NCBI GenBank assembly: GCA_026707585.1 | Contig: JAPOWQ010000066.1 | Location: 29,137-93,136 of the forward strand | Source of the DNA: Chloroflexota bacterium | GTDB lineage: Bacteria > Chloroflexota > UBA11872 | Length of the DNA stretch: 64,000 nt | Direction of reading: 5' to 3' | In this document: positions 24,622-32,815 of the stretch, piece after piece | Position numbering within the stretch: the stretch's first letter is position 1 | Layout of the letters: each line of letters starts with the position of its first letter | Translations under genes and position numbers: made by a program | Notes under the pieces: generated by a model | Seen by the model: the letters and a program-made list of their open reading frames with translations, nothing else | The model's database searches: none | What the model was told of the DNA's origin: nothing

Positions 24622-25335
24622 ATGTTTCACGTGAACCGTTGGCGGCCCGGCCCCTGGCGACCCGCTCCGGTCACCGGCGTACTGCTGGCGGCCAACACCG
24701 CGGTCTTCCTGCTGCAGGCTGCCCAGGGCCCGGTCGGGCAGGAGTGGATCGTGCGCTACGGACTCATCCCCGCGGTGCTTATGCAGGGCGAGCGGTTCTC
24801 GATCCCCGGCTCGCCCACCCCGTACGCGCTCACGCTGCTGAGTTCATCGTTTTTGCACGGCAACCTGGGGCACCTGGTCGTGAACCTCGCGTTTATCGCG
24901 GTCCTCGGGTCGTTGGTTGAGCGCGCGGTAGGCGCGTGGCGGGTGGCCGTGCTCTGGACGGCAGCCGTCGTTCTCGGCGGGGTCTTCCACGTGCTCATGA
25001 ACAGCGGGTCGCTCGTGCCGACCGTGGGCGCCAGCGCCGGCGTGGCCGGCCTGATCGGGGTGGTTACTGTAGGGGGGTGGGGCGGTCTGATAGCCGGCGG
25101 GTTGTGGCTGTCGGTGCAGGTCGCCGGGGCCATGGCCCGGGCGCCCCAACTGCTGGATCCCGAGGTGGCGTGGCAGGCTCACCTTGCGGGGTATACGGTG
25201 GGTGTCGTGGGAGGACTGCTTGTGCGGTGGGAGATTCGACGGCGACGCCGAGCTGCAAGGCGTGTGGGGGCCGCGCCCCGGGCGCCTGGCACGGCGGCAT
25301 CGCGTGCCGGCGGTCAGGGAGGCAGGCGTGGCTAA
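24622..25335 (+). CDS. Rhomboid-family intramembrane serine protease
   Basis: 237 residues with about six membrane helices. Family motifs are SSFLHGNLGHLVVNLAFI, the nucleophile Ser in TVGASAGVAGLIG, and the catalytic His in AWQAHLAGYTVGVVGG. It would cleave transmembrane substrates. Its ATG follows the parB TAG with no gap, and the first codons form a parS-like site. A basic Arg-rich tail of about 35 residues ends the protein. It overlaps the next small gene by eight bases. Confidence 0.88.
   Translation: MFHVNRWRPGPWRPAPVTGVLLAANTAVFLLQAAQGPVGQEWIVRYGLIPAVLMQGERFSIPGSPTPYALTLLSSSFLHGNLGHLVVNLAFIAVLGSLVERAVGAWRVAVLWTAAVVLGGVFHVLMNSGSLVPTVGASAGVAGLIGVVTVGGWGGLIAGGLWLSVQVAGAMARAPQLLDPEVAWQAHLAGYTVGVVGGLLVRWEIRRRRRAARRVGAAPRAPGTAASRAGGQGGRRG
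24623..24638. promoter_or_regulatory. parS: parS-like site 1 (14/16 match)
   Basis: TGTTTCACGTGAACCG matches the consensus TGTTTCACGTGAAACA at 14 of 16 positions. It spans the rhomboid start codon, where it encodes MFHVN, immediately after the parB stop and 1.3 kb from the DnaA boxes. Confidence 0.8.
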
Positions 25336-25585
25336 CCGCCGCCGATCGACCCGCCGCCGCCGCCGCGCTCCGATTCGACGGGCCGTGCGCAGGCCCACAC
25401 CTACCGCCGAGGCCCAAGCCCGGCCCGTCTCGGCGGGGGCCGCGCCCACGCCGGCGACTGCGGCCGGCCCTCGCGCGGCCTCGCTACCCTCGCTACCTCA
25501 GCTGCGCCGGGACCTGCTGCTGAGCGCGACCCTGGGCCTCGGCCTCACGTTGGTCGTGATCGTCGTCGGGCTGGCCACGGGCTAG
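25328..25585 (+). CDS. Small basic single-pass membrane protein
   Basis: 85 residues from GTG 25328, with AGGGAGG five bases upstream. The first 22 residues are almost all Arg (ANRRRSTRRRRRAPIRRAVR). A Pro/Ala-rich linker follows, and a TM helix at residues 62-84 (LLLSATLGLGLTLVVIVVGL) ends the protein. It overlaps the rhomboid gene by eight bases and so is probably co-translated with it. The basic N-terminus could touch nucleic acid or lipid head groups (inference). Function unknown. Confidence 0.65.
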   Translation: MANRRRSTRRRRRAPIRRAVRRPTPTAEAQARPVSAGAAPTPATAAGPRAASLPSLPQLRRDLLLSATLGLGLTLVVIVVGLATG

Positions 25586-25614
25586 CCACCGGTGGCGGCG
25601 CACAGGCCGTTACA

Positions 25615-25620
25615 TATAAT
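25615..25620 (+). promoter_or_regulatory. Consensus -10 box TATAAT
   Basis: A perfect TATAAT follows the end of the parB-rhomboid operon and lies ten bases before the first possible start codon of the propeller gene. No -35 match is seen at 16-18 bases upstream. Transcription from it would begin at about 25627. Confidence 0.5.
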
Positions 25621-25629
25621 CCTGCTCGG

Positions 25630-27570
25630 TTGAGGCGGTGCCGGCCCTGGGCATCCTCCGTCGGGTGCGCCGCTCACGGAACCGTCGATAGCGCCGAAGG
25701 AAGGGTCGCCGACCTGACCCGCGTACGCGTCACGCTCGGAATAGCCGCCGCCGCATTGCTGATGGCCCTAGCCCTTGGCCCGGTATCGCTGACCGCCCAG
25801 GTCACCTCCGGCTTCGGGCCAATCACGGTCCTGAACAACACCTTCCTCAGCGCGCCGGGCAACCCGGAGTTGCAGCACAACATTCCGCAGTTGAGCGTGT
25901 CCCTTGGGGCCGAGACGCTGACCGCCGACTTCCAGGAGTTCTTCGAGCGCACCGGTGGGCTCCAGCGCTGGGGCTTCCCGACCTCCGAGGTTCACGTTGA
26001 GGAAACCGGCACGCTGACGCAGTACTACCAGCGTGGCGTCGTCGACTTCCACCGACGGCCCGACCTTGGCGACATCTATGTCCTCGAGCGGCGGCTTACC
26101 TGGGACTACTTCGGCGGCGGCCAGGGCGGCAGCCCCGACCTGGGTGCGGAACAGGGAACGGTCAATAACAACACCGGCGAGCAGCTTGGGCCCTGGAACC
26201 ACAAGGTCTCTAACTTCTCGGTTGGCGGCGTACGCACCGGTTTCCTTGATTTCTTTCACGCGTTCGGCGGCGTGCAGGCGTTCGGGTTCCCGAAGACCGA
26301 GGCTCGGAGAGATACAAACGCGCCCGGGACCGTGCATATACCGGCGGCTACACCGGAGTTCATTCGCCAGTACTTTCAAGCCGCGGTGATGGAGCACCAC
26401 CCGCAGAATCCGGAGGCTCCGGTGCAGTTGCGGCTGCTGGGCGACGACTTGCGAGACCAGAAGTATCCGGCGCGCGCCTGGGCCAACTTCGGCGCCTTCC
26501 GCGCCGCCGTGGCGCTGACGGCCGGGCAGGCGTTCACGCCGTCGGTCATTGACTTCACCCCGCCGAGCCCCTCGCCCACGGCAACCGCGGCGGCCACGCC
26601 CAGTCCCGCGTCACCGACCGCGCTGGAGCCGCTGCGGGCCACCGGCGAGGTCATTGTGGTCGGAACGACGGACGGCGGCGTTTTGCTCTACGACGGGGCC
26701 AACTGGCGGCAACTCGACAAGGATCGCTCGGTGCTCACCACCAACCGGGTCCAGGCCGTGCTGGTGGACAGGGACGGCCAGATCTGGGCCGGAACCGATG
26801 CCGGCCTCTTCCGCTTTAACCGGAACGGCGACGGCGCGGTCTTCGATCAGGCGAGCACGAATAACGGAATCGGGTCCGGCAACGTCTCCTCGCTGGCCGG
26901 GCGACAGGTAGGGGACGTCCTGTGGATGAGCCACCCGCGCCAGGGCGCCAGCCGCTTCGACGGCCACACCTGGGAGCGGGTCCGCTCCGACAACACGCAA
27001 CTGCCGAACTCCGACGTGCGCCAGGTGCGCGCGGTAACGGGCACTGAAGGCGGCCTGTCGTTTGCCACCGCGAACGGCGCCGCGCTGTACGACGAGGACG
27101 CCAATACGTGGTTCTTCTACAACACCGATACGTCGGCGATCGCCAGCAACGACATCACTACCGTGGAAGCGGACGCGGACGGGGCCTTGTGGTTCGGCAC
27201 GGGCAACGCGGGCGTGTCGCGGACCCTGAATCCGCTGGCGTGGGACCACTTCGCCACCGGTGACGGGCTTGCCAGCAACAACGTTCGCGACATCCTGGTC
27301 GCGAGTGACGGAACGGTCTGGATTGCGACGGCCGGAGGCGTGAGTTGGTTCCGGAACAACGAGCTCTCGACCGCCAATGTCGTGAACGCGGGGCTGCCCT
27401 CCAACAGCGCCCGGGCGCTGGCAGAGGACAGCCAGGGACACATCTGGGTGGCGACCGACGGCGGGGTGGGGCGCTTTGACGGGTCCACGTGGACGGCGTT
27501 CACGACCGTCCAGGGACTGCCCACGAACAGCGCGAGCTCAATAGCCGCGGGCGTCGTGGTCACCAGCTGA
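25630..27570 (+). CDS. Secreted LGFP-like / two-component-regulator-propeller protein
   Basis: Up to 646 residues. A signal peptide (RVRVTLGIAAAALLMALALG) ends near VSLTAQ. Two LGFP-like modules follow (FFERTGGLQRWGFPTSE and FFHAFGGVQAFGFPKTE), then a Pro/Thr linker. About six Reg_prop-type propeller repeats come next (VLVDRDGQIWAGTDAGLFRF, VEADADGALWFGTGNAGVSR, ALAEDSQGHIWVATDGGVGR). Such propellers bind polysaccharide-derived ligands or partners outside the cell. The start is uncertain: TTG 25630 would give an almost leaderless message, while CTG 25714 has GGAAGG upstream and begins right at the signal peptide. No kinase domain follows. Confidence 0.8.
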   Translation: MRRCRPWASSVGCAAHGTVDSAEGRVADLTRVRVTLGIAAAALLMALALGPVSLTAQVTSGFGPITVLNNTFLSAPGNPELQHNIPQLSVSLGAETLTADFQEFFERTGGLQRWGFPTSEVHVEETGTLTQYYQRGVVDFHRRPDLGDIYVLERRLTWDYFGGGQGGSPDLGAEQGTVNNNTGEQLGPWNHKVSNFSVGGVRTGFLDFFHAFGGVQAFGFPKTEARRDTNAPGTVHIPAATPEFIRQYFQAAVMEHHPQNPEAPVQLRLLGDDLRDQKYPARAWANFGAFRAAVALTAGQAFTPSVIDFTPPSPSPTATAAATPSPASPTALEPLRATGEVIVVGTTDGGVLLYDGANWRQLDKDRSVLTTNRVQAVLVDRDGQIWAGTDAGLFRFNRNGDGAVFDQASTNNGIGSGNVSSLAGRQVGDVLWMSHPRQGASRFDGHTWERVRSDNTQLPNSDVRQVRAVTGTEGGLSFATANGAALYDEDANTWFFYNTDTSAIASNDITTVEADADGALWFGTGNAGVSRTLNPLAWDHFATGDGLASNNVRDILVASDGTVWIATAGGVSWFRNNELSTANVVNAGLPSNSARALAEDSQGHIWVATDGGVGRFDGSTWTAFTTVQGLPTNSASSIAAGVVVTS

Positions 27571-27644
27571 GCGCAAGGGACGCGCCGCCGCGAATCTGAC
27601 AGGCGGACATCCCGGCGATCCCGGCGAAAACCTGCCGGAACGCG

Positions 27645-28340
27645 CTATTCGGCCAGGCCGGCCCCCTGGCGGCTGTGACGGTCACGGATGCGCGCCAGCC
27701 GCGCGAACTCCAGCGTCATTCGGCGCGACTCGGTCGAGAGCACGATGTCGTCGGCCAGGAACTGGCTCAAGCCCACCTCGAACAGCAGGTCGTCAACCTC
27801 GGAGGTGGCGAGGCCGTAGCCCCCGGCGAGCACGTGTGCCAGGTCCACGGACCTGGATGGCTCGCGCCCGGCCTCGAGATCCGTGATGACACTGACGCGC
27901 ACGCCGGCCTTACGCGCGACCTGCCGGGTCGTATGGCGGGCGGTGCGCCGTCGCGTGCGCAGCCGTTCCGCCAGCAGCGCGCGATCCACGTGGAGCTGCT
28001 CGTCGTCGGTGTCGTCCTGGTCGGGGTTGAGCGTGGAATTGACGGTGCGCGAGATGGAGCGGATGGCCGATTCGGCGACGCTGGCGATGGTCTCTTCGGC
28101 AAAGCGGCGGCGGGTGCTGGCTATGTCGTCCGGCACGTAGCCCGCCAGGACCAGCAACTCGCGGGGATCGACCTCAAGACCCTGGGCCAGCGTTACGAGC
28201 GTGGCCACGGTTGGACTCTTGTAATCACCGCTTTCCAACCGGGAAAGGTAGGAGGGCGCCAACCCGCAACGCGCGGCGAGCGCTGCCTTGGTGAGGCGAC
28301 GCTGCTCGCGGAGCTGACGGACGGCGTTGGCGAAACCCAT
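27645..28340 (-). CDS. Transcriptional regulator with two XRE-type HTH domains
   Basis: 231 residues from the ATG at 28340. HTH one is residues 1-60 (MGFANAVRQLREQRRLTKAA through LSRLESGDYKSPTVATL). HTH two, about residues 122-190, is ERLRTRRRTARHTTRQVARK then GVRVSVITDLEAGREP. Two XRE domains in one chain suggest that it binds a direct repeat or bridges sites as a monomer. TATAGT on the minus strand (28354-28359) lies 13 bases before the ATG, so the message would have almost no leader. It is divergent from the OsmC gene, whose promoter it may control (inference). Confidence 0.8.
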   Translation of the reverse strand: MGFANAVRQLREQRRLTKAALAARCGLAPSYLSRLESGDYKSPTVATLVTLAQGLEVDPRELLVLAGYVPDDIASTRRRFAEETIASVAESAIRSISRTVNSTLNPDQDDTDDEQLHVDRALLAERLRTRRRTARHTTRQVARKAGVRVSVITDLEAGREPSRSVDLAHVLAGGYGLATSEVDDLLFEVGLSQFLADDIVLSTESRRMTLEFARLARIRDRHSRQGAGLAE

Positions 28341-28353
28341 GTCGGGGACAGGC

Positions 28354-28359
28354 ACTATA
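28354..28359 (-). promoter_or_regulatory. Putative -10 box (TATAGT) of the XRE regulator
   Basis: TATAGT on the minus strand lies 13 bases before the regulator's ATG, predicting a transcript with a leader of about six bases. No ribosome site is visible, consistent with leaderless translation. Confidence 0.4.
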
Positions 28360-28537
28360 GCGAGCCCGCCAGCCGCATCCAAACCAACGGGTGCGTTTCG
28401 GCCATCAAACCTGTACCGGCGCGGTGGCCCGCAACCGCTGCGGCGCGGTGACGCGCGGCGCGTGTAGTTAGCATGGTCCCGCAGAGGGGACCGATCGCGG
28501 TGCGAACACCGCGAGCATGACAGGGGAAGGAAGCGAT

Positions 28538-28984
28538 ATGGCGGACATCGTTCGACGCGCGGATGTCGTTTGGCGAGGGAACTTGATTGAAGGAACGGGA
28601 AAGTTCGACGTGGGAAGTGGCGCGATGAGCGGGCAGGCCGTGAGTTGGCCCGCGCGCACGGAGGGGCCTGGCGGCAAGACCAGCCCGGAGGAATTGCTGG
28701 CGGCCTCGCACGCCAGCTGCTACGCCATGGCGTTCTCGCACACGCTGGCCGAGGCTGGACATCCGCCGGAAGAGCTACGCGTCTCGGCGTCCGTGACGTT
28801 TGAGCCTTTGCCCGCCGGCGGGTTCAAGGTGGGCAGCAGCTCCCTGAGCGTGGAAGGCGTGGTCCCGGGACTCGACCAGGCGGGGTTCGCAGACCTGGCC
28901 GCGCAAGGCGAGGCCGGCTGCCCGATCTCCAACGCCATCCGCGGCAACGTGGAGATCTCGGTCGAGGCCACGCTGGCGGGCTGA
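28538..28984 (+). CDS. OsmC-family peroxidase
   Basis: 148 residues from the ATG at 28538, chosen because GGAAGGAAG precedes it; an ATG seven codons upstream is less likely. The two redox cysteines of OsmC/Ohr proteins are present in LLAASHASCYAMAFS and GEAGCPISNAIRGN. VVWRGNLIEGTGKF and the TSPEELLAASHA segment place it in the OsmC rather than Ohr branch. It reduces organic hydroperoxides with a dithiol donor. It is divergent from the double-HTH regulator. Confidence 0.9.
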   Translation: MADIVRRADVVWRGNLIEGTGKFDVGSGAMSGQAVSWPARTEGPGGKTSPEELLAASHASCYAMAFSHTLAEAGHPPEELRVSASVTFEPLPAGGFKVGSSSLSVEGVVPGLDQAGFADLAAQGEAGCPISNAIRGNVEISVEATLAG

Positions 28985-28989
28985 GCGCG

Positions 28990-29202
28990 GTGAGCGACGG
29001 CCGCGCCGAACTGACGCAGGCGCTGGAGGCTTTGCTGCAGGCCATCGGCCCGCCGCCGGCCCCGGCCGACGAACTTCAGGCCGCCCTGCGCCACGTGGAC
29101 GGGCTGACCCAGTCCCTGGGCCCTGACACCCCGGCCCAACTCCGCCACTTCCTGCAACGCCGCAGCTACGTGAAGGCGCTGGAGTACCTGCAAAGCGGCT
29201 AG
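28990..29202 (+). CDS. Small hypothetical helical protein
   Basis: 70 residues from GTG 28990, five bases after the osmC stop. It is predicted helical throughout (ELTQALEALLQAIG, ELQAALRHVDGLTQSLG, QLRHFLQRRSYVKALEYL), with no membrane segment or known motif. The tight spacing suggests co-transcription with osmC. Not recognised as a named family. Confidence 0.55.
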   Translation: MSDGRAELTQALEALLQAIGPPPAPADELQAALRHVDGLTQSLGPDTPAQLRHFLQRRSYVKALEYLQSG

Positions 29203-29291
29203 GACTGCGGGTTTGCGGGTGTCGGGCGCACGTTCCGGTGTGTCCGTCCGTGGAGCCTGTCATCCATGGCGTCCGTCGGCGCGTCGCGTGA

Positions 29292-29320
29292 TTGACGACG
29301 CGGAACGCGGCTGATAGAAC
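29292..29320 (+). promoter_or_regulatory. Candidate sigma-70-type promoter
   Basis: TTGACG (29292-29297) and TAGAAC (29315-29320) are separated by 17 bases, about 100 bases before the small TM protein gene. Confidence 0.45.
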
Positions 29321-29420
29321 AGTTCAACGGGTTTCAGGGCGGAAGACTCGCGCCTGAAGTGGTAGTGGCCTGAGGTGAGAAGGGCGGTCCTCAACGCAGG
29401 CGTTCTGATAGGAGAACCGA

Positions 29421-29657
29421 ATGTCCGCCGAATCGACCGCCGAAACCCTGACCCGCGCCGAGTTGCGCGAGGAGTTGGATCGAAGCCTCACGCACTACGC
29501 GACCAAGGCCGACCTTAAGGACCTCGAGCTTCAACTGACCACAGCGATCAGCGCGGTCCAGATCCGCCTGATGATGTGGACGCTGTTCCTGGTGAGCGTT
29601 GCCACCGGCGTCCTGATCGCCGTCGACAAACTGACGGGACCCGTGACTAGCGGCTGA
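29421..29657 (+). CDS. Small coiled-coil and C-terminal TM protein
   Basis: 78 residues. A helical front half contains the YATKADLKDLELQL pattern common in short phage- and chromosome-encoded coiled-coil membrane proteins. One TM helix follows (MMWTLFLVSVATGVLIAV, about 50-68). AGGAG lies six to seven bases before the ATG. No partner gene is evident. Function unknown; similar small proteins in this window are at 6549 and 52800. Confidence 0.6.
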   Translation: MSAESTAETLTRAELREELDRSLTHYATKADLKDLELQLTTAISAVQIRLMMWTLFLVSVATGVLIAVDKLTGPVTSG

Positions 29658-29721
29658 GCGACGGCACCGGCGGGGCAATCGGCTAACGCGCGGTACTGAC
29701 CTCGAGGCGACGTCGCATCAG

Positions 29722-30690
29722 CTAGCGCATGTCCGCCGCGATCTGGTCGACGAGGCGCATGGTTTTGGCGGCTTCGGCGAAGTTGGTGAGGGGTTGGGCG
29801 CCGGCCTGGATGCTGTCCATGAAGTGCCGGCTCTCCGCATGGAAGCCCGAGACGCGGTGCCGGACATCGCCAACCAGGTCGGCACCCCGTACGAACTCAG
29901 GGGTGGTCGAGTCGTCGCGGTAGATCATGCCCTCGACACCGTCCTCCCAGTAGGCGGAGACGTCGCCGCCGTGGATTTCGAAGGTGTGGCGGCGGGCGCC
30001 GGCGCGGCGGCTGGCCAGCAGCACGCCGGAGCAGCCGGTGGAGAACTCGATCAGCGCGGCGTGCACGTTCATGTAGGGGCGGCCCAGCGCTCGAGTGTGG
30101 GCGTTCACCTCCACCACCTCGCCGCCGGCCAGGAAGCGCAGCGCGTCGACCGCGTGGACGATGTCCGAGTTCAGGTGGCTGACGGAGCCCCGGTAGAAGC
30201 CGTACTGGTCGGGCCAGGTGTCGAACTTGTGGAACCGCGCGGCGGCCATGTGGATAGGTCCCGCGGCCTCCACGACCGACTTGCAGTGGCGTAGCAGGGG
30301 GATGAAGCGGCGGTTGAAGCCGGTCATGGTCAGGCAGCCGTGCTGTTCGGCGTACCAGGCAAAGGCCTCCGTCTCGTAGGTGGAGACGCCGGGCGGCTTT
30401 TCGATGAAGACGTGCTTTCCGGCCTGCAGGCAGTCAATCACGATGTCGTGCAGCAGGTGCGGCGGCATGACCACATAGACGGCGTCCAGGTCCTCGCGCT
30501 CCAGCATCTGGCGGTAGTCGGTGTAGCGGCCGGGCACGTCGTACTGGTCGGCGGTGGCGGTTAGCTTGTCCTCGTCCAGCTCCGATATCGCCCGCAGGTC
30601 CGTCGCCTCGATCTCATCCAACGACGGGTAATGCACCAGGCTCGCCAAGTTCCCCGCCCCAACAAATCCAACTTTCACCGGATCACTCAT
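29722..30690 (-). CDS. Gfo/Idh/MocA family oxidoreductase
   Basis: 322 residues. The Rossmann motif is VGFVGAGNLASLVHYPSL, EKPPG is in HVFIEKPPGVSTYE, and the catalytic-His helix is SDIVHAVDALRFLAGG. It would oxidise a sugar or cyclitol with NAD(P). It is distinct from the copy at 4161 (different EKP and substrate-binding sequences). It lies alone, read toward the small TM protein gene. Confidence 0.88.
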   Translation of the reverse strand: MSDPVKVGFVGAGNLASLVHYPSLDEIEATDLRAISELDEDKLTATADQYDVPGRYTDYRQMLEREDLDAVYVVMPPHLLHDIVIDCLQAGKHVFIEKPPGVSTYETEAFAWYAEQHGCLTMTGFNRRFIPLLRHCKSVVEAAGPIHMAAARFHKFDTWPDQYGFYRGSVSHLNSDIVHAVDALRFLAGGEVVEVNAHTRALGRPYMNVHAALIEFSTGCSGVLLASRRAGARRHTFEIHGGDVSAYWEDGVEGMIYRDDSTTPEFVRGADLVGDVRHRVSGFHAESRHFMDSIQAGAQPLTNFAEAAKTMRLVDQIAADMR

Positions 30691-30871
30691 GCGTTGCTCC
30701 CTGACTGCGCCCCGTCCGCGGTGATCCTACGTCCCAGACTGACGGAGTGGCAGCGGCCCAGCCTGCGCCGACTTGGGCGCTTGCACCGATAGAGAACAGT
30801 CGGGTCGCCGTCCCTATACTTCGCGTCGGGCGGTACTCGAACGCGCGGCCTAGAGCGGGCGGGATGGGTCA

Positions 30872-32752
30872 GTGACGGACGCGAACTTCAATTCCAGGCG
30901 TCCGTTCGTGTTTCTCCCTTTCGCGGGGCCACGCTTTGAGCGGGCGATCAGGCAGCTGCGCGATTCCCGCCTGAAGCGGCAAGCGTTCAGGACCATCAAG
31001 CGGCTCTGCCAGGACGACCGCAGCGCGGGCCTGAACAGCGAAGTGCTGCGGTTGCTCGGCGATGCGTTGGAATCCCGGTCGGCACGGGTGACCCAGAGCC
31101 AGGGAGCGCCCCGGCTGATCTTCGCCCGTGACGATGCTCGGATCGTGGCCCTGTGGGTCGATTATCACGACGCAGCCTATGACTGGGAGCGGCGCAACCG
31201 CGCACGTATACCTGAGTACGCCAAAGCGGCGGCACCGTTGCGGCTGGAAGGGATGCCCCCGCCAGTTCCGCGCACTGTGCCTGGCGCGGAGATCCATGCG
31301 CCTGACCCCGACCTGCTGGGCGGCCTGGAGGCGGCAAGTTACGAGGAGTACTTCGCGGCACTCGACGACTACCAGCGCGCCTATGTCTACAGCGAAGGGG
31401 TGTCCTTCCTCACCGCCGGCGCGGGCACAGGCAAGACCTCGATCGCGATCCGGCGCGCGCTGCACCTGGCCGCACAGCCGGAGCTTGGCGGCGGGCGGGT
31501 GCTCTACCTCTGTTACAACCGTGCACTGATGCTCACCGTCCGCCGCGCTGTCAACACGCTTGGCACGCCGGAGATGGCGCACGAGATTGAAGTGAACACG
31601 GTTCATGGCTGGGCGGATGCATACCTGCAGAAGCGGGAGGCCGGGTTTTCCGTCGAGGCGTCCGTTGACATCGACGGCGCATGGCTGCGTTCAGCGATTC
31701 CGCAGGAGGTTCCCCGACTGTCGGAAGAGGAGCGACAGGCGCTCGCGGGGCTTTCCGCGCGCGATGTCCTCGAAAATGAGATCAAGCACGTGCTGAGCCC
31801 CAACCAGTTCGACACTATCGCGCCCTATCTGAACCTCACGCGACCTGAGAGCCAAGGCCTGATACGGCTACGACGGCCGCAGCGGCAGGCGATGTGGGCG
31901 CTGCACCAGCGCATCCGCCGCCGGCGCGACGCCAAGGGGACGTGGGACGACCTGATCGAGCGGGCGCGCGTCGTCCTGGCGGCTGACGCCGAGCCGCCGC
32001 GCTACCGCGCCGTGATCGTGGACGAGGGGCAGGACTGCTCGCCGGCAATGGCAAGGCTGGCCAAGGCGTTGGCAGCCGACGACGCGCGGCGTCTGCTCGT
32101 GTTGGCGGATCCGGCGCAAGAACTCTATCCGGGCACTTTCCTCTGGGCGCGGCGAGAGTTCCGCCCTCGCGGCGGACGGGCCCGCGTATTGCGTCGACCC
32201 TATCGATCGACTCGGCAGATCCACGCCCTGGCCGCTTCCCTGTACGCCGGGATAGAGGAGACGCGACGTGAAATCGATGAGATGACCGAGTCCGCACGCG
32301 AAGGCCCGCTGCCGCGGCTAGCCAAGTTCGCCACGGAGCGCGAGGGCCTTGAGGCCATTGTTGGATGGATTGACGCGGAAATCGCGCACGGCCGACCCGC
32401 AGGCCAGATCGCGGTGCTAACGGGTAGCAACCGACAGCGCGACGAAGCGTTCACCGCGCTCGACCTCGCTGGCGTGCCCGTGACTACCGTGGACCGCGCC
32501 GCACCGCCGGATGGTGTATCGGTTTCGCTCGCTACTGTGAATGCCGCGAAAGGTCTGGACTTCACATCGGTCTACCTGCTGGACCCCGGTCTGAGATTCG
32601 GCTCGCCCAACAGCCGGCGGGCGCGGTTCTACGTGGCCCTTACGCGGTCCAGCCGCTACTTGTGCATCGTCTGCTGCCGCGAGGCCGACTCGCCGCTGCT
32701 CGACGACCTTGATCCCGCGTGCTACGTGCGGATTGGCGGGGCAGCGACCTAG
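30872..32752 (+). CDS. SF1 (UvrD/PcrA-like) helicase with an N-terminal RelE/ParE-like domain
   Basis: 626 residues from GTG 30872. Residues about 10-110 (RFERAIRQLRDSRLKRQAFR through RDDARIVALWVDYHDAAYDW) resemble a RelE/ParE toxin fold ending in the HDxAYxW motif seen in front of some actinobacterial UvrD-like proteins. The helicase core has AGAGTGKTS (Walker A, about 183-191), VIVDEGQDCS (Walker B), LLVLADPAQELYP (III), RRPYRST (IV), VSLATVNAAKGLDFTSVYLL (V) and RARFYVALTRSSR (VI). It is compact, with reduced 1B/2B insertions. It may act in repair, RNA handling or defence; no nuclease domain is present. Confidence 0.85.
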   Translation: MTDANFNSRRPFVFLPFAGPRFERAIRQLRDSRLKRQAFRTIKRLCQDDRSAGLNSEVLRLLGDALESRSARVTQSQGAPRLIFARDDARIVALWVDYHDAAYDWERRNRARIPEYAKAAAPLRLEGMPPPVPRTVPGAEIHAPDPDLLGGLEAASYEEYFAALDDYQRAYVYSEGVSFLTAGAGTGKTSIAIRRALHLAAQPELGGGRVLYLCYNRALMLTVRRAVNTLGTPEMAHEIEVNTVHGWADAYLQKREAGFSVEASVDIDGAWLRSAIPQEVPRLSEEERQALAGLSARDVLENEIKHVLSPNQFDTIAPYLNLTRPESQGLIRLRRPQRQAMWALHQRIRRRRDAKGTWDDLIERARVVLAADAEPPRYRAVIVDEGQDCSPAMARLAKALAADDARRLLVLADPAQELYPGTFLWARREFRPRGGRARVLRRPYRSTRQIHALAASLYAGIEETRREIDEMTESAREGPLPRLAKFATEREGLEAIVGWIDAEIAHGRPAGQIAVLTGSNRQRDEAFTALDLAGVPVTTVDRAAPPDGVSVSLATVNAAKGLDFTSVYLLDPGLRFGSPNSRRARFYVALTRSSRYLCIVCCREADSPLLDDLDPACYVRIGGAAT

Positions 32753-32815
32753 ACCATCCGGGCTGGCTGCCCGTCAGCCCGCCGCCACTCGTCAGGCCAA
32801 GGTAAATCGGCGGGA

